From Clostridium sp. 'deep sea' (lineage in GTDB: Bacteria > Bacillota > UBA994 > PWPR01), in contig NZ_CP063353.1 of the NCBI RefSeq assembly GCF_014931565.1, positions 3,658,001-3,722,000 of the forward strand: a DNA stretch of 64,000 nt, in the 5' to 3' direction. Below are positions 25,476 to 34,916 of this stretch, in pieces (the stretch's first letter is position 1; each line of letters starts with the position of its first letter). The translations under genes and the position numbers were made by a program. Below the pieces are notes generated by a model that was not told where the DNA came from, did no database searches, and saw nothing but the letters and a program-made list of their open reading frames with translations.

Positions 25476-26876
25476 ATGGGAAGAATTACAGCATTTTATG
25501 TTATGCCACATCCCCCTATTATATTGCCTGAAATAGGCAAAGGTGAAGAGCAAAAAATTAGTGATACAAGGCATGCCTGTGAGCAAATTGCTCTACAAGT
25601 TGCCAGCATTAAACCCACTACTATTGTCATAATAAGTCCCCACGGACATATGTTTAGTAATGCAGTTACGCTAGCCTACTCACAAAACATAGAAGGTGAT
25701 TTTGGCAATTTTGGTGAGCCAAATTTAGGCCAACGTTATAATATTAATTGCACATTAACTAAAAATATATTACAAAGCGCAACTCAAAATAATATTGCTT
25801 GTGCTGTTTTTAATCAGCAAACAGCAAGCACCTACAGTCTTAATTATCGCTTAGATCATGGGGCTATGGTTCCACTTTATTTTATTAATAAGCAGTATAA
25901 AAACTATAAGTTAGTGCATATAACTTATGGTATGTTACCAAAATTAGAGCTCTATAAGTTTGGTGAAATAATTCAACAAGAGGTAGTTAATAGCAGTGAA
26001 AACGTGGTATTCATTGCTAGTGGAGATTTATCTCATAAACTAGCAGATAGTGGACCATACAAATATAGTAATAAAGGGGCAATTTTTGACCGTACCATAA
26101 CTAATCATTTGCAAACAGGCGATGTGCAAGCTATTTTTAATATGAGTGACAGCCTTATAACTGAGGCTGCAGAGTGTGGAATGAGATCCTTTTATATTAT
26201 GTTAGGTGCCATGAACGGCAATAGTATAAAAGGTAATTTGTTGTCTTATCAAAATACCTTTGCAGTGGGTTATGCAGTTTTAAGCTTTGACCTACAAGCT
26301 AATGGCTCAAATGCGTATTTACAACTAGTAAGTCAGCACAAACAGACTCAAAATAACAGAATAAGCAATGAAAGCATTTATGTTAAGTTGGCACGTGATA
26401 GCTTAAAACACTATTTAAACCATGGTACAAAAATAAGTATTCCGAATTATGTGTCTTCAAAAATGCTAAATTCACAACAAGGGGTGTTTGTATCACTGAA
26501 AAAGCAAGGTGTTTTAAGGGGTTGTATTGGTACATTTTTACCTACCACAGACAATATTGCGACAGAGATTATTAATAATGCTATTCAGGCTGGTTTACAC
26601 GACCCTAGATTTAAAGAGGTTAACCTAGCTGAACTGCCCGAGCTAACTATATCGGTAGATATTTTAAGCAAACCACATACTGCAACAATAAACGAACTTA
26701 ATCCATTAAAATATGGGGTTATTGTTAGTTGTGGGCATAAACGTGCTTTGTTACTGCCTAATTTAGAGGAAGTAGACACTGTTGAAAAACAGTTAAATAT
26801 AGTTTTGCAAAAAGCAGGAATTAAAAAACATGATGACTATAGTATAAAAAAGTTTGAAGTGATAAGACATAAATAG
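25476..26876 (+). CDS. AmmeMemoRadiSam system protein B-A fusion
   Basis: A 466-residue fusion of two domains. Residues about 1-270 are a MEMO1/class III extradiol dioxygenase-like domain (AmmeMemoRadiSam B; HPPIILPEIGKGEE, SPHGHMF, DHGAMVPLYF, ASGDLSHKL). Residues about 290-466 are the AMMECR1 domain (RDSLKHYLN, GVFVSLKKQGVLRGCIG, DPRFKEV). The radical-SAM third component follows 9 nt downstream, so the set is complete. Its chemical role is not established to my knowledge. RBS GAGGTG. Confidence 0.9.
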   Translation: MGRITAFYVMPHPPIILPEIGKGEEQKISDTRHACEQIALQVASIKPTTIVIISPHGHMFSNAVTLAYSQNIEGDFGNFGEPNLGQRYNINCTLTKNILQSATQNNIACAVFNQQTASTYSLNYRLDHGAMVPLYFINKQYKNYKLVHITYGMLPKLELYKFGEIIQQEVVNSSENVVFIASGDLSHKLADSGPYKYSNKGAIFDRTITNHLQTGDVQAIFNMSDSLITEAAECGMRSFYIMLGAMNGNSIKGNLLSYQNTFAVGYAVLSFDLQANGSNAYLQLVSQHKQTQNNRISNESIYVKLARDSLKHYLNHGTKISIPNYVSSKMLNSQQGVFVSLKKQGVLRGCIGTFLPTTDNIATEIINNAIQAGLHDPRFKEVNLAELPELTISVDILSKPHTATINELNPLKYGVIVSCGHKRALLLPNLEEVDTVEKQLNIVLQKAGIKKHDDYSIKKFEVIRHK

Positions 26877-26885
26877 GGGTTTAAA

Positions 26886-27869
26886 ATGTTAAAGGAAGCT
26901 ATGTTTTATGAACATAAAAATAACAGTATTCAGTGTTACTTATGTCCTCATAATTGTTTAGTAACAGCTAATAACTATGGAAAGTGCGCTGTTAGACTTA
27001 ATAAAAATAATAAGCTAAACACAGTTAACTATGGAGAAATAACCGCAATTGCGATAGACCCCATAGAAAAAAAGCCACTATATCATTTTATGCCAGGTCA
27101 CAATATTTTATCTGTTGGTAGTTATGGCTGTAATTTTAGCTGTTTATTTTGTCAAAATTACCAGCTAGCAAAACAACAACCAGCTAGTAGGTTTATTGAA
27201 CCACAAAAGTTAGCTGAAATATGTAATCAACAGCACAATAATATAGGCCTTGCCTTTACCTATAATGAACCAACTGTTTGTTATGAATATGTTTATAGTA
27301 CTGTTAAAATTATAAAAAGAGATTTTCCTCATTTAAAAGTGGTATTGGTTAGTAATGGTTTTATTAATCTAGAGCCATTACAAAATTTATTACCCTATAT
27401 AGATGCAATGAATATTGACTTAAAAGCCTTTAATAATGAGTTTATGAAAGATGTTTGTGGTGGTAAATTAGAGCCGGTATTAAAAAGCATAGAGTTAGCA
27501 AATAAGTATTGCCATGTAGAGATTACAACACTATTGGTAAATGGCTTAAATGATTCTTTAGTAGAAATAGAAAAAATAGCTAAGTTCTTAAAGAATATTA
27601 ATATAGATATTCCGCTTCATTTAACACGTTATTTTCCAAATTATAAGCTTAACATACCAGCTACAGATTTAAATGTATTAATAAATAGCAAACAAACAGC
27701 CTTAAAATATCTCAACTATGTTTATATAGGTAATGTTGCTAATATAAATAACTCTACTTATTGCCCTAAATGCGGAGAGTTAATTATTGAAAGAGACCTT
27801 TATAATTGTAAAATTCATTCTGGAGTGGTTTGTAAAAATTGTAGTAATAAATTAGCAATATATTTTTAA
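26886..27869 (+). CDS. amrS: AmmeMemoRadiSam system radical SAM enzyme
   Basis: A 327-residue radical-SAM protein. The [4Fe-4S]/SAM motif GCNFSCLFC gives C82, C86 and C89. An extra N-terminal Cys group (C17, C20, C24, C34; QCYLCPHNC) and a C-terminal zinc-finger-like set (CPKCG ... CKIH ... CKNC) match the family, which resembles pyruvate-formate-lyase activating enzymes. It is co-operonic with the B-A fusion. Confidence 0.9.
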   Translation: MLKEAMFYEHKNNSIQCYLCPHNCLVTANNYGKCAVRLNKNNKLNTVNYGEITAIAIDPIEKKPLYHFMPGHNILSVGSYGCNFSCLFCQNYQLAKQQPASRFIEPQKLAEICNQQHNNIGLAFTYNEPTVCYEYVYSTVKIIKRDFPHLKVVLVSNGFINLEPLQNLLPYIDAMNIDLKAFNNEFMKDVCGGKLEPVLKSIELANKYCHVEITTLLVNGLNDSLVEIEKIAKFLKNINIDIPLHLTRYFPNYKLNIPATDLNVLINSKQTALKYLNYVYIGNVANINNSTYCPKCGELIIERDLYNCKIHSGVVCKNCSNKLAIYF

Positions 27870-27875
27870 TCAATT

Positions 27876-27915
27876 AGGTTATTACCCTATGCACAGGGTA
27901 ATAACCTTTTATATT
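27876..27915 (+). terminator. Terminator after amrS
   Basis: A perfect 13-bp stem AGGTTATTACCCT / AGGGTAATAACCT with 6-nt loop, followed by TTTATATTT. Confidence 0.85.
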
Positions 27916-27978
27916 TGATAGTATATTGACATATGTTATAATAAGCATGTGTTTAACATATAAACAAAAGTTAAGTAG

Positions 27979-29076
27979 GTGAGCATAATAACTAAAAGGG
28001 AACAACAAATTCTAACTATTATAAGAGATAATCCACTTATATCACAAAAACAGCTAGCAGAACAGCTGGGTTTAACAAGGTCTTCTGTGGCTGTTCATAT
28101 TACAAATTTAATGAAAAAAGGGCTAATTAGGGGTAAAGGATACATCTTAAACGAAAACAACTATGTAACAGTAATTGGTGGTTCTAATATCGATATTATA
28201 GGTTTTCCTAATCAACCTCTTCGTGTAAAAGACTCTAACCCTGGGGTAGTAAAAATATCTGTAGGTGGAGTGGGCAGAAATATAGCAGAAAATATAAGCA
28301 GATTAGGTATATGTTCAAAGCTTATCACAGCAGTAGGAAGTGATTTGTATGGCAAAAAAATTGTTAATGAGTCTAAAGTTGCTGGCATAAATATGGATCA
28401 TATTATGGTTTTAGAGAATGTTTCTTCTTCCACCTATTTATCAGTTATGAATAAAAATGGTGACATGAATATTGCAATATCACATATGGAAGCTATAGAG
28501 CATTTAGCCATAAGCTATTTAAAAAAACATGATTCTATTATTAAAAATAGTACATGTCTTGTATTAGATACTAATTTAACTAAAGATGTAATTGAGTTTT
28601 TAGTAAATAATTATCACTCAACAAACATTTTTGTTGACACTGTATCTGTGGCTAAGTCTTCAAAAATAAAAGATTTACTACCCTATATTCATACAATTAA
28701 GCCAAACAGATATGAGGCAGAGCATTTAACGGGTATTACACTTAACAATAAAAAAAGTATTTATAAAGCCCTAAAACATTTGCTTACTTTAGGCGTTAAA
28801 AATGTAGTAATTAGTATGGGTAATCAGGGTGTATTTTATAGCAATGAAAATGGTGAGGGACATGTACCTGTAACCAATGTTAAACTAGTTAACTCTACTG
28901 GTGCAGGCGATGCCTTTATGGCAGGTTTGGTTTATGGCTATCTTAATCATAAAAGCCTTAAAAAAAGCTGTGAAATTAGCATGGCAGCATCGGCTATTAC
29001 ATTAAGTAGTCAATTAACAATTAACCCTAACTTAAATATCAACACTGTTAAAAAAATTGTTAAGGAGAACTATTAA
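27979..29076 (+). CDS. psuK: Pseudouridine kinase with N-terminal helix-turn-helix
   Basis: A 365-residue fusion. Residues 1-60 form a winged helix (KREQQILTIIRDNPLISQKQLAEQLGLTRSSVAVHI), the rest a PfkB/ribokinase-family sugar kinase (VGGVGRNIAENISRLG; DTVSVAK; NSTGAGDAFMAGLVYGY with the catalytic Asp). PsuK phosphorylates pseudouridine to its 5'-phosphate. The adjacent psuG supports the assignment among PfkB members. The HTH may let it sense or regulate its own operon. GTG start after TTAAGTAG. Confidence 0.85.
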   Translation: MSIITKREQQILTIIRDNPLISQKQLAEQLGLTRSSVAVHITNLMKKGLIRGKGYILNENNYVTVIGGSNIDIIGFPNQPLRVKDSNPGVVKISVGGVGRNIAENISRLGICSKLITAVGSDLYGKKIVNESKVAGINMDHIMVLENVSSSTYLSVMNKNGDMNIAISHMEAIEHLAISYLKKHDSIIKNSTCLVLDTNLTKDVIEFLVNNYHSTNIFVDTVSVAKSSKIKDLLPYIHTIKPNRYEAEHLTGITLNNKKSIYKALKHLLTLGVKNVVISMGNQGVFYSNENGEGHVPVTNVKLVNSTGAGDAFMAGLVYGYLNHKSLKKSCEISMAASAITLSSQLTINPNLNINTVKKIVKENY

Positions 29077-29077
29077 A

Positions 29078-29986
29078 ATGATTTTAGAAATAAATCCAAT
29101 TGTAAAAAAGGCCTTAGATAATAATGAGCCAGTAGTTGCTTTAGAGTCGACAATTATCGCACATGGTATGCCGTATCCTAAAAATGTTAATACAGCCTTA
29201 AAAGTTGAGCAAATTATTAGAGACAATGGAGCTATTCCTGCTACTATAGGCATTATAAATGGTGTAATAAAGGTTGGTTTAACTCATAGTGAAATTGAGT
29301 TTATGGGAAAATCCAACAATATATTAAAGGTTAGCAGAAGAGATTTGCCCTTTGTAATAGCTAAAAAACTAAATGGTGCTACAACCGTAGCTTCAACTAT
29401 GATTGCCGCTAATCTAGCTGGTATTAAGGTATTTGTTACGGGTGGTATCGGTGGAGTACACCGAGGTGCAAGTCAATCTTTTGATATATCTGCCGATTTA
29501 CAAGAGTTAGCAAAAACCAATGTTGCTGTTGTTTCAGCAGGTGTAAAATCTATTTTAGATATAGGTTTAACCCTAGAGTACCTAGAGACCTTTGGAGTAA
29601 CTACTGTAGGTTATAAAACAGACGTATTTCCTGCATTTTATACAAGTGAAAGTGATTATAAAGTAGATTATCGTGTCGAAAATGCCCAAGAGCTAGCATA
29701 TGCATTGTTTGCAAAATGGCAATTAGGTTTAAACGGTGGAATGGTGATTGGTAACCCAGTGCCTAAACAATATGAAATGAATAAACAAGAGATTTCCCAG
29801 GTAATAGAACAGGCATTGCTTAAAGCAAATGAACTGGGTATTAAAGGCAAAAAAATCACCCCATTTTTATTAGATGCTATTAAACAAATAACCAAAGGCA
29901 AAAGTCTTGAAACAAATATTCAATTAGTATATAACAATGCCAAAATAGGGGCTGAAATTGCTGTTGAACTAGCAAAATTACAATAA
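29078..29986 (+). CDS. psuG: Pseudouridine-5'-phosphate glycosidase
   Basis: A 302-residue PsuG: ALESTIIAHGMPYPKN at the N-terminus, VTGGIGGVHRGA, and GNPVPKQYEMN near the C-terminus. It splits pseudouridine 5'-phosphate to uracil and ribose 5-phosphate, so with PsuK the pair degrades pseudouridine from RNA turnover. ATG at 29078, one base after the psuK stop, with AAGGAG inside the end of psuK. Confidence 0.93.
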   Translation: MILEINPIVKKALDNNEPVVALESTIIAHGMPYPKNVNTALKVEQIIRDNGAIPATIGIINGVIKVGLTHSEIEFMGKSNNILKVSRRDLPFVIAKKLNGATTVASTMIAANLAGIKVFVTGGIGGVHRGASQSFDISADLQELAKTNVAVVSAGVKSILDIGLTLEYLETFGVTTVGYKTDVFPAFYTSESDYKVDYRVENAQELAYALFAKWQLGLNGGMVIGNPVPKQYEMNKQEISQVIEQALLKANELGIKGKKITPFLLDAIKQITKGKSLETNIQLVYNNAKIGAEIAVELAKLQ

Positions 29987-29987
29987 T

Positions 29988-30017
29988 AAGCAGCTTGCTC
30001 ATAAGTGCAAGCTGCTT
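29988..30017 (+). terminator. Hairpin after psuG
   Basis: AAGCAGCTTGC and GCAAGCTGCTT pair as an 11-bp stem directly after the stop. No strong T-run follows, so termination efficiency is uncertain. Confidence 0.55.
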
Positions 30018-30027
30018 GTGTTGTGCT

Positions 30028-30200
30028 TTCCTTTTAGGAATCGCGTGTTGTGTATTTAACTTGTTAAATACGTAGTGTACACACTTTGTGTGCGTGGTGC
30101 GCTATCGCTGTAATCGCGTCAGCAAAAACCGTAACTCACAGTTACCCAAACCGTGTTCCTAAAAGGAACACCCACCCCGCGAAGCTACGTAGGCGAGCCC
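30028..30200. repeat. GC-rich island of short perfect hairpins
   Basis: About 170 bases with clearly higher G+C than the surroundings and no ORF. Perfect dyads follow one another: TTCC-5-GGAA (30028-30040), GTATTTAAC-2-GTTAAATAC (30052-30071), CACAC-3-GTGTG (30080-30092), GTAACT-3-AGTTAC (30131-30145), GTGTTCCT-3-AGGAACAC (30153-30171), and the palindrome CTACGTAG (30184-30191). The first 13-mer (TTCCTTTTAGGAA) is the exact reverse complement of TTCCTAAAAGGAA inside the fifth. It could be a non-autonomous repeat or a structured RNA; unidentified. Confidence 0.6.
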
Positions 30201-30306
30201 AGCCCAAATCAATAGTATATTACTTAATTTTACTTGTCTCTAAAAGAGGTAAAAGTTGAGTAAAGTTGAAATATAGTTATACAATGTTTATAGGGAGTTG
30301 GTTTTT

Positions 30307-31698
30307 ATGAATAATTTGGACTTATCTCAGCAATCTTTGCTTAAATCAATGAAACAATACTATAACGAGGGGCATACTAGGCCTTTAGAATTTAGGATTA
30401 AGCAGTTAAAAACCTTTAAAAATCTAATCTATAAATATGAAAATGAGATAGTGTTAGCATTGTATAGTGACTTAGCTCGGCATGAGTTAGAGTCTTACTC
30501 TGCTGAAATAGGGGGTATATACGGTAGTATTACTTATACTATTAAACATTTAGCAAAATGGATGAAGCCTAAAAAAGTTAAAACTCCACTTCACCAGATT
30601 GGCTCTAAAAGTTACATATATAGCGAGCCCTATGGAGTTGCCTTAATTATAGGTCCATTTAACTATCCCTTTAATCTTTGTATAGAGCCCCTAATAGGTG
30701 CAATTGCAGCAGGAAACTGTGCTGTCATTAAACCCTCAGAGCAAAGCCCTAATGTAGCTAAAGTAATTTGTGAAATAGTAAAAGAGGGTTTTAACAACCA
30801 GTATATTAGGGTAGTTGAGGGCGGTAAACAAGAAATTACACGCTTAATACATTCGCCTTTTGACTATATATTTTTTACGGGTAGTGTGACTGTTGGTAAA
30901 ATAATTATGAAAGCAGCAAGCGAAAACTTAGTACCAGTTACCCTGGAGTTAGGAGGTAAAAGTCCTTGCATAGTTGCTAACGATGCTAATCTTGAGGTTG
31001 CAGTAGAAAGGATTGTTTGGGGTAAATTTTTTAATGCTGGACAAACCTGTATTGCCCCCGATTATTTATATATCCACAGTAGTATTAAAGATAAATTTAT
31101 TTCATTACTTAAAGCCAAAATAACTAGCTTTTATGGCGCTAATATAAAACAATCTAAAGACCTTGCTCGTATGGGTTCTCAAAAACATGCTGAAAGGTTA
31201 GCTGTAATGATAAATACTGATAAACAAAAAATAATTTTTGGTGGAGATTATGATATCAATAGCTTGTACATTCAGCCAACCTTAATAGCTAATGTAACTT
31301 GGCAAGATGCCTGTATGCAAGAAGAAATATTTGGACCAATTTTGCCTATCTTAACATTTACAAACATTAATGAAGTTATTAAAACAATTAATAACCATGA
31401 AAAACCTTTAGCGCTATACTTATTTACAAAAAGTAAAGAGTTACAGACTCAAGTATTACAGCAAACAAGTGCTGGTGGTTGTTGTATTAATGATAGTCTT
31501 AGCCATTTTACATCTCATTATTTACCATTTGGTGGGGTTGGCAATTCTGGCATAGGAGCCTATCATGGCAAATACAGCTATCAAACATTTTCACACTATA
31601 AAAGTGTGTTAAACAAGTCTACAAGAATTAGAATGAAAATGATATTTCCCCCATACAGCCCTAAAAAGCTTAACCTGATTAAAAGGTTTTTGAAATAG
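30307..31698 (+). CDS. Aldehyde dehydrogenase (class 3 type)
   Basis: A 463-residue NAD(P)-dependent aldehyde dehydrogenase. Motifs: GPFNYPFNLCIEPLIGAIAAGN (cofactor fold), FTGSVTVGK, ELGGKSP with the general-base Glu, and the nucleophile Cys in NAGQTCIAPDY. The shorter C-terminal part, which ends in a basic hydrophobic tail (RMKMIFPPYSPKKLNLIKRF), resembles class 3 fatty-aldehyde enzymes that associate with membranes. ATG at 30307 is chosen over an upstream in-frame TTG. Followed 3 nt later by a GNAT gene. Confidence 0.9.
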   Translation: MNNLDLSQQSLLKSMKQYYNEGHTRPLEFRIKQLKTFKNLIYKYENEIVLALYSDLARHELESYSAEIGGIYGSITYTIKHLAKWMKPKKVKTPLHQIGSKSYIYSEPYGVALIIGPFNYPFNLCIEPLIGAIAAGNCAVIKPSEQSPNVAKVICEIVKEGFNNQYIRVVEGGKQEITRLIHSPFDYIFFTGSVTVGKIIMKAASENLVPVTLELGGKSPCIVANDANLEVAVERIVWGKFFNAGQTCIAPDYLYIHSSIKDKFISLLKAKITSFYGANIKQSKDLARMGSQKHAERLAVMINTDKQKIIFGGDYDINSLYIQPTLIANVTWQDACMQEEIFGPILPILTFTNINEVIKTINNHEKPLALYLFTKSKELQTQVLQQTSAGGCCINDSLSHFTSHYLPFGGVGNSGIGAYHGKYSYQTFSHYKSVLNKSTRIRMKMIFPPYSPKKLNLIKRFLK

Positions 31699-31701
31699 AG
31701 C

Positions 31702-32205
31702 ATGCAAATGAAAACAAAACGTACCTATATTAATAAAATTACAGCTAAAGATAAAATAGAGATAAGTAAGCTATTTAGTAATGAAGAGGTCAGAAAATAC
31801 TTAGGTGGGCCAGTTAGTAAGCATAGCTTTAATAATTGTTTTAATAATATGTGTAATTCTAAATCAAATCATTACTTTGTAGTAAGAAGTAAAAATAGCC
31901 TAGAGTTAATAGGTTTGGTTTCTATAGATACTTACCATAACAACAAGAATAAGGAGCTGTCATATCAATTCTTACCTCAGTGGTGGGGTAATAACTATGC
32001 AACAGAGATTTTAACACCTATAATTAATTATGCCTTTACAAGTTTACACTTACCTGTGTTATATGCCGAAACTCAAACAAAAAATAAAGCATCGTGTAGC
32101 TTATTACAAAAATTAGGTTTTAGCTTAAAAGAAAAGCTTTTAAGATTTAATGCAGAGCAAGCAGTATATTGCAAGTATAATTATTTTAAAAAAACAAAGT
32201 TATAG
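31702..32205 (+). CDS. GNAT-family N-acetyltransferase
   Basis: A 167-residue RimJ/RimL-like acetyltransferase: EVRKYLGGPVS, SYQFLPQWWGNNYATEIL (acetyl-CoA loop with G-x-x-Y-A-T-E), and AETQTKNKASCSLLQKLGF. No obvious RBS; translation is likely coupled to the aldehyde dehydrogenase gene. Substrate unknown. Confidence 0.82.
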   Translation: MQMKTKRTYINKITAKDKIEISKLFSNEEVRKYLGGPVSKHSFNNCFNNMCNSKSNHYFVVRSKNSLELIGLVSIDTYHNNKNKELSYQFLPQWWGNNYATEILTPIINYAFTSLHLPVLYAETQTKNKASCSLLQKLGFSLKEKLLRFNAEQAVYCKYNYFKKTKL

Positions 32206-32229
32206 TTTTAACTATTTTAGCTATAGCTT
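32197..32229. terminator. Possible bidirectional terminator
   Basis: AAGTTATAG and CTATAGCTT (one G-U pair) form a 9-bp stem across the convergent junction; the stop codon of the GNAT gene is inside it. Confidence 0.4.
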
Positions 32230-32233
32230 GTAT

Positions 32234-32956
32234 TTACTTTTTAGCAACAACAACTGTTGAGTAACTAGTGGGGGTATAAGAGTCACCTTTAAAACTACCA
32301 TAGAATTTCATAGTATTAAAGCCCGCCTTATTTAAAGTTTGCTGTAACTCTTGTTGACGTAAAGGAATAAGATTAATTACATTTTTATATTCTTTATGGG
32401 CTTTTAAAGTGGTAACAAACTTAATTTTTTTACTCTTGGGGCAATATTCATAGTTTCTAGTAAAGGTTAAAGCCTGTTCTTTATTTACGATAGTTGGTAG
32501 CTGAGTTATGTTATTATCTAAAACCCTATCAAAGTTAATAATTTGAATCAATAAAACCCCTTTAGTTTTTAGTAATTTATAAGAGTTGTTTATAAAATTT
32601 ATGATTTCGTTTTTTGTATTTAAATGAACTAAAGAGTTACCAGTGCAAAGAAGAGAGCTAATTGAGTTATTATCATAATATTTATTAATATCTAACATAC
32701 TAGCTTCAAAAAATTTTATTTTGAGTTGCTTTTGTTTAGCACTATTAACTGCTTTTATTATCATTTCACTCTCTAGGTCAAATCCTTCAATATTATAACC
32801 CTGTTTTGTTAAGGCTATGGCATCTATACCTACACCACAGGCTACATCTATTGCTAAACCCTCTTTAGCAATGTTATCTTGAATAAATTTTAGCTTATAA
32901 GCATTTAAGGGAAAAACTCCATCATAAAAACTGCTTAGATCATAGTAAAAGCTCAT
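32234..32956 (-). CDS. Class I SAM-dependent methyltransferase
   Basis: A 240-residue Rossmann-fold methyltransferase: motif I AIDVACGVGIDAIALTKQGY, acidic loop EGFDLESEMI, and motif LLCTGNSLVHLN. Substrate not predictable. ATG follows AGGGTGA. It is a single gene divergent from the lipoprotein pair. Confidence 0.85.
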   Translation of the reverse strand: MSFYYDLSSFYDGVFPLNAYKLKFIQDNIAKEGLAIDVACGVGIDAIALTKQGYNIEGFDLESEMIIKAVNSAKQKQLKIKFFEASMLDINKYYDNNSISSLLCTGNSLVHLNTKNEIINFINNSYKLLKTKGVLLIQIINFDRVLDNNITQLPTIVNKEQALTFTRNYEYCPKSKKIKFVTTLKAHKEYKNVINLIPLRQQELQQTLNKAGFNTMKFYGSFKGDSYTPTSYSTVVVAKK

Positions 32957-33148
32957 TTTATCACCCTAATATATAGCATTCCAACTTTATCACTAAAAAT
33001 TCGTTTTTTGAAAGTAGCTAGGAATATTAACAGTTTTTAATACAAAATATATATAAATATTAATAATAATGTTATAAATTAGGGCAACTTATTGCTATAT
33101 TTTATAAAACAGCTATAATAAAAGTTATTACATAAAAGGGGTTAAATA

Positions 33149-33913
33149 ATGAGAAAACTTAAGTTAGCATTATTAATTGTTACTTTGTTATTTGTAGTAG
33201 TAGGATGTGCAGATAATATTACTACAGAAGAAATACTAAAGGATACAATTGCAAAGTCAAAAGATTTAAAGAGTGTGCAAGTAAATGCAATCAATGAGCA
33301 AACAGTAAAAATGAACTCTGAACAAGAGACAACAACTTCTACTATTTTAGCATTAAGTATCAATTATGAACAGCCAGCTGTATATCAAGAATTAGAATAT
33401 AACAATAATAAAAAAGAAACAATGTATATAACTAAAAATGATTTATATGCACTGCGAAACAATGCACAATGGATAAAGGTAGAGAACTATGATGTAGAGA
33501 ATTTTATGAAAACAATTAAAGAACTTAGTAATAATGTATTAGAAATATTTGTTGAATATACTGATGATGTTGAACTATTAAAAGAGGATAATCAGTATAT
33601 CTTAAAATTGGATGGTTCAGGAGATAAATTTATGGATATTTTTAAAGAGCAATTAACTAAAACTATGCCTGTTGGTAGTAATTTTGATAAACTATCAGAA
33701 ATTTTAAAGATTAATACATCTACTTATGAGTATGTAATAGATAAAAAAACAGGTCTCATACTAAAAACTATAATTGATATGGATTATGAATTAACCATTT
33801 TAAATAATACAATGAACTTCATTCAAAAGACAACTAGTGAGTTTAGCAATCATAATAAAGTGCCTAAAATTATTGTTCCACAAGAAATTATAGATTCTGC
33901 TATAACACAATAG
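33149..33913 (+). CDS. Lipoprotein with LolA-like/DUF6612-type fold, copy 1
   Basis: A 254-residue lipoprotein: the signal peptide ends VVVGC with lipid Cys at 20. The mature domain has alternating strands such as ILKDTIAKSKDLKSVQVNA and MYITKNDLYALRNNAQW, reminiscent of the LolA-like half-barrel of Firmicute lipoproteins (DUF6612-type). A paralog follows 28 nt downstream. Function unknown; probably binds a hydrophobic ligand or cell-envelope component. Confidence 0.7.
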   Translation: MRKLKLALLIVTLLFVVVGCADNITTEEILKDTIAKSKDLKSVQVNAINEQTVKMNSEQETTTSTILALSINYEQPAVYQELEYNNNKKETMYITKNDLYALRNNAQWIKVENYDVENFMKTIKELSNNVLEIFVEYTDDVELLKEDNQYILKLDGSGDKFMDIFKEQLTKTMPVGSNFDKLSEILKINTSTYEYVIDKKTGLILKTIIDMDYELTILNNTMNFIQKTTSEFSNHNKVPKIIVPQEIIDSAITQ

Positions 33914-33941
33914 TATTAAATTAAGCTAAGGAGAATATGAA

Positions 33942-34700
33942 TTGAAAAAGCTTAAAATTGTTTTTTTAACTATAATTGTCTTTGTGACTATAGCTGGCTG
34001 TGTGGGCACTAATAAAGAATTAACTGCTCAAGATATTTTGCAAGATGTTTTTAACAAAACTCAAAAGCTTAAAAGTTTTAGAGTGAATATTAGCGATGAA
34101 CAGGAGAATTATTTAGATAATTTTAAAAGTACTAATTCCATAAATATTATAATGGAAATAAATAAGCAGCAACCTGCTATTCATCAACTTATTAAAGATT
34201 TACGAGCAGATAATGAAGTAGAGTTGTACATAAGCGAGAATGATTATTATGTTAAATGTGCTAATACTGAGTTTGCAAAAATAAATAATTATGACTTTAA
34301 TAAAAAATATCAGGAATTTTTAACATTAAGCTTTGGCTTTTTAGATCAAATTGCTGAGTATAGTGATAACTTGATATTAGTGAATGAGGAAAATAGCTAT
34401 ATTGTAAAGCTGGATGCAACTAGTAAGGATTTTGCAGACCTACAAAAAGAGTATCAAAATCAAATAATACTACCGTCTATGAAAGGCATAGAACCCTTTT
34501 TAAAACTAAATAAGGTTAATTCATTTGTTTATGAACTTACAATTGACCAAGAAACTCATACTGTACAACAAGCAGTAGTAGATATGGATATAGAGTTAAC
34601 TGCTAAAAAAATGGCTTTAAAGATAAAAAATAAAGTATCATATGAGTTTAGTGATTATAATAATGTGTCTAAAATAGATATCCAGCAAAGCATAAAATAA
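33942..34700 (+). CDS. Lipoprotein with LolA-like/DUF6612-type fold, copy 2
   Basis: A 252-residue paralog of the preceding gene (signal peptide ends TIAGC, Cys 20; shared TAQDILQDVFNKTQKLKSFRVN and YELTIDQETHTVQQAVVDMD). The start is TTG at 33942 after AAGGAG; an ATG between RBS and TTG opens only ATG-AAT-TGA. Divergence is substantial, so the duplication is old. Confidence 0.7.
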   Translation: MKKLKIVFLTIIVFVTIAGCVGTNKELTAQDILQDVFNKTQKLKSFRVNISDEQENYLDNFKSTNSINIIMEINKQQPAIHQLIKDLRADNEVELYISENDYYVKCANTEFAKINNYDFNKKYQEFLTLSFGFLDQIAEYSDNLILVNEENSYIVKLDATSKDFADLQKEYQNQIILPSMKGIEPFLKLNKVNSFVYELTIDQETHTVQQAVVDMDIELTAKKMALKIKNKVSYEFSDYNNVSKIDIQQSIK

Positions 34701-34718
34701 TTTTAATATATTAATTAA

Positions 34719-34756
34719 CAAGAGCTGTGGCATAGAGCTACAGCTCTTGCTAATTT
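34719..34756 (+). terminator. Hairpin after the lipoprotein pair
   Basis: CAAGAGCTGT and ACAGCTCTTG, a 10-bp stem with further inner pairs, followed by CTAATTTTAA. Confidence 0.65.
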
Positions 34757-34916
34757 TAAAGTAAGTAAATTCTATTATTACACTTACAGAGTTAAAATAG
34801 CTATGTATTTGATAAAAAAATGTGAAATAATGCAAAAAAATAACATACATTACGAATAATATGATACAATTTTTTTAAATCTACTTATTAAAAAAATTTA
34901 AAAAAGGAGAGTATCA

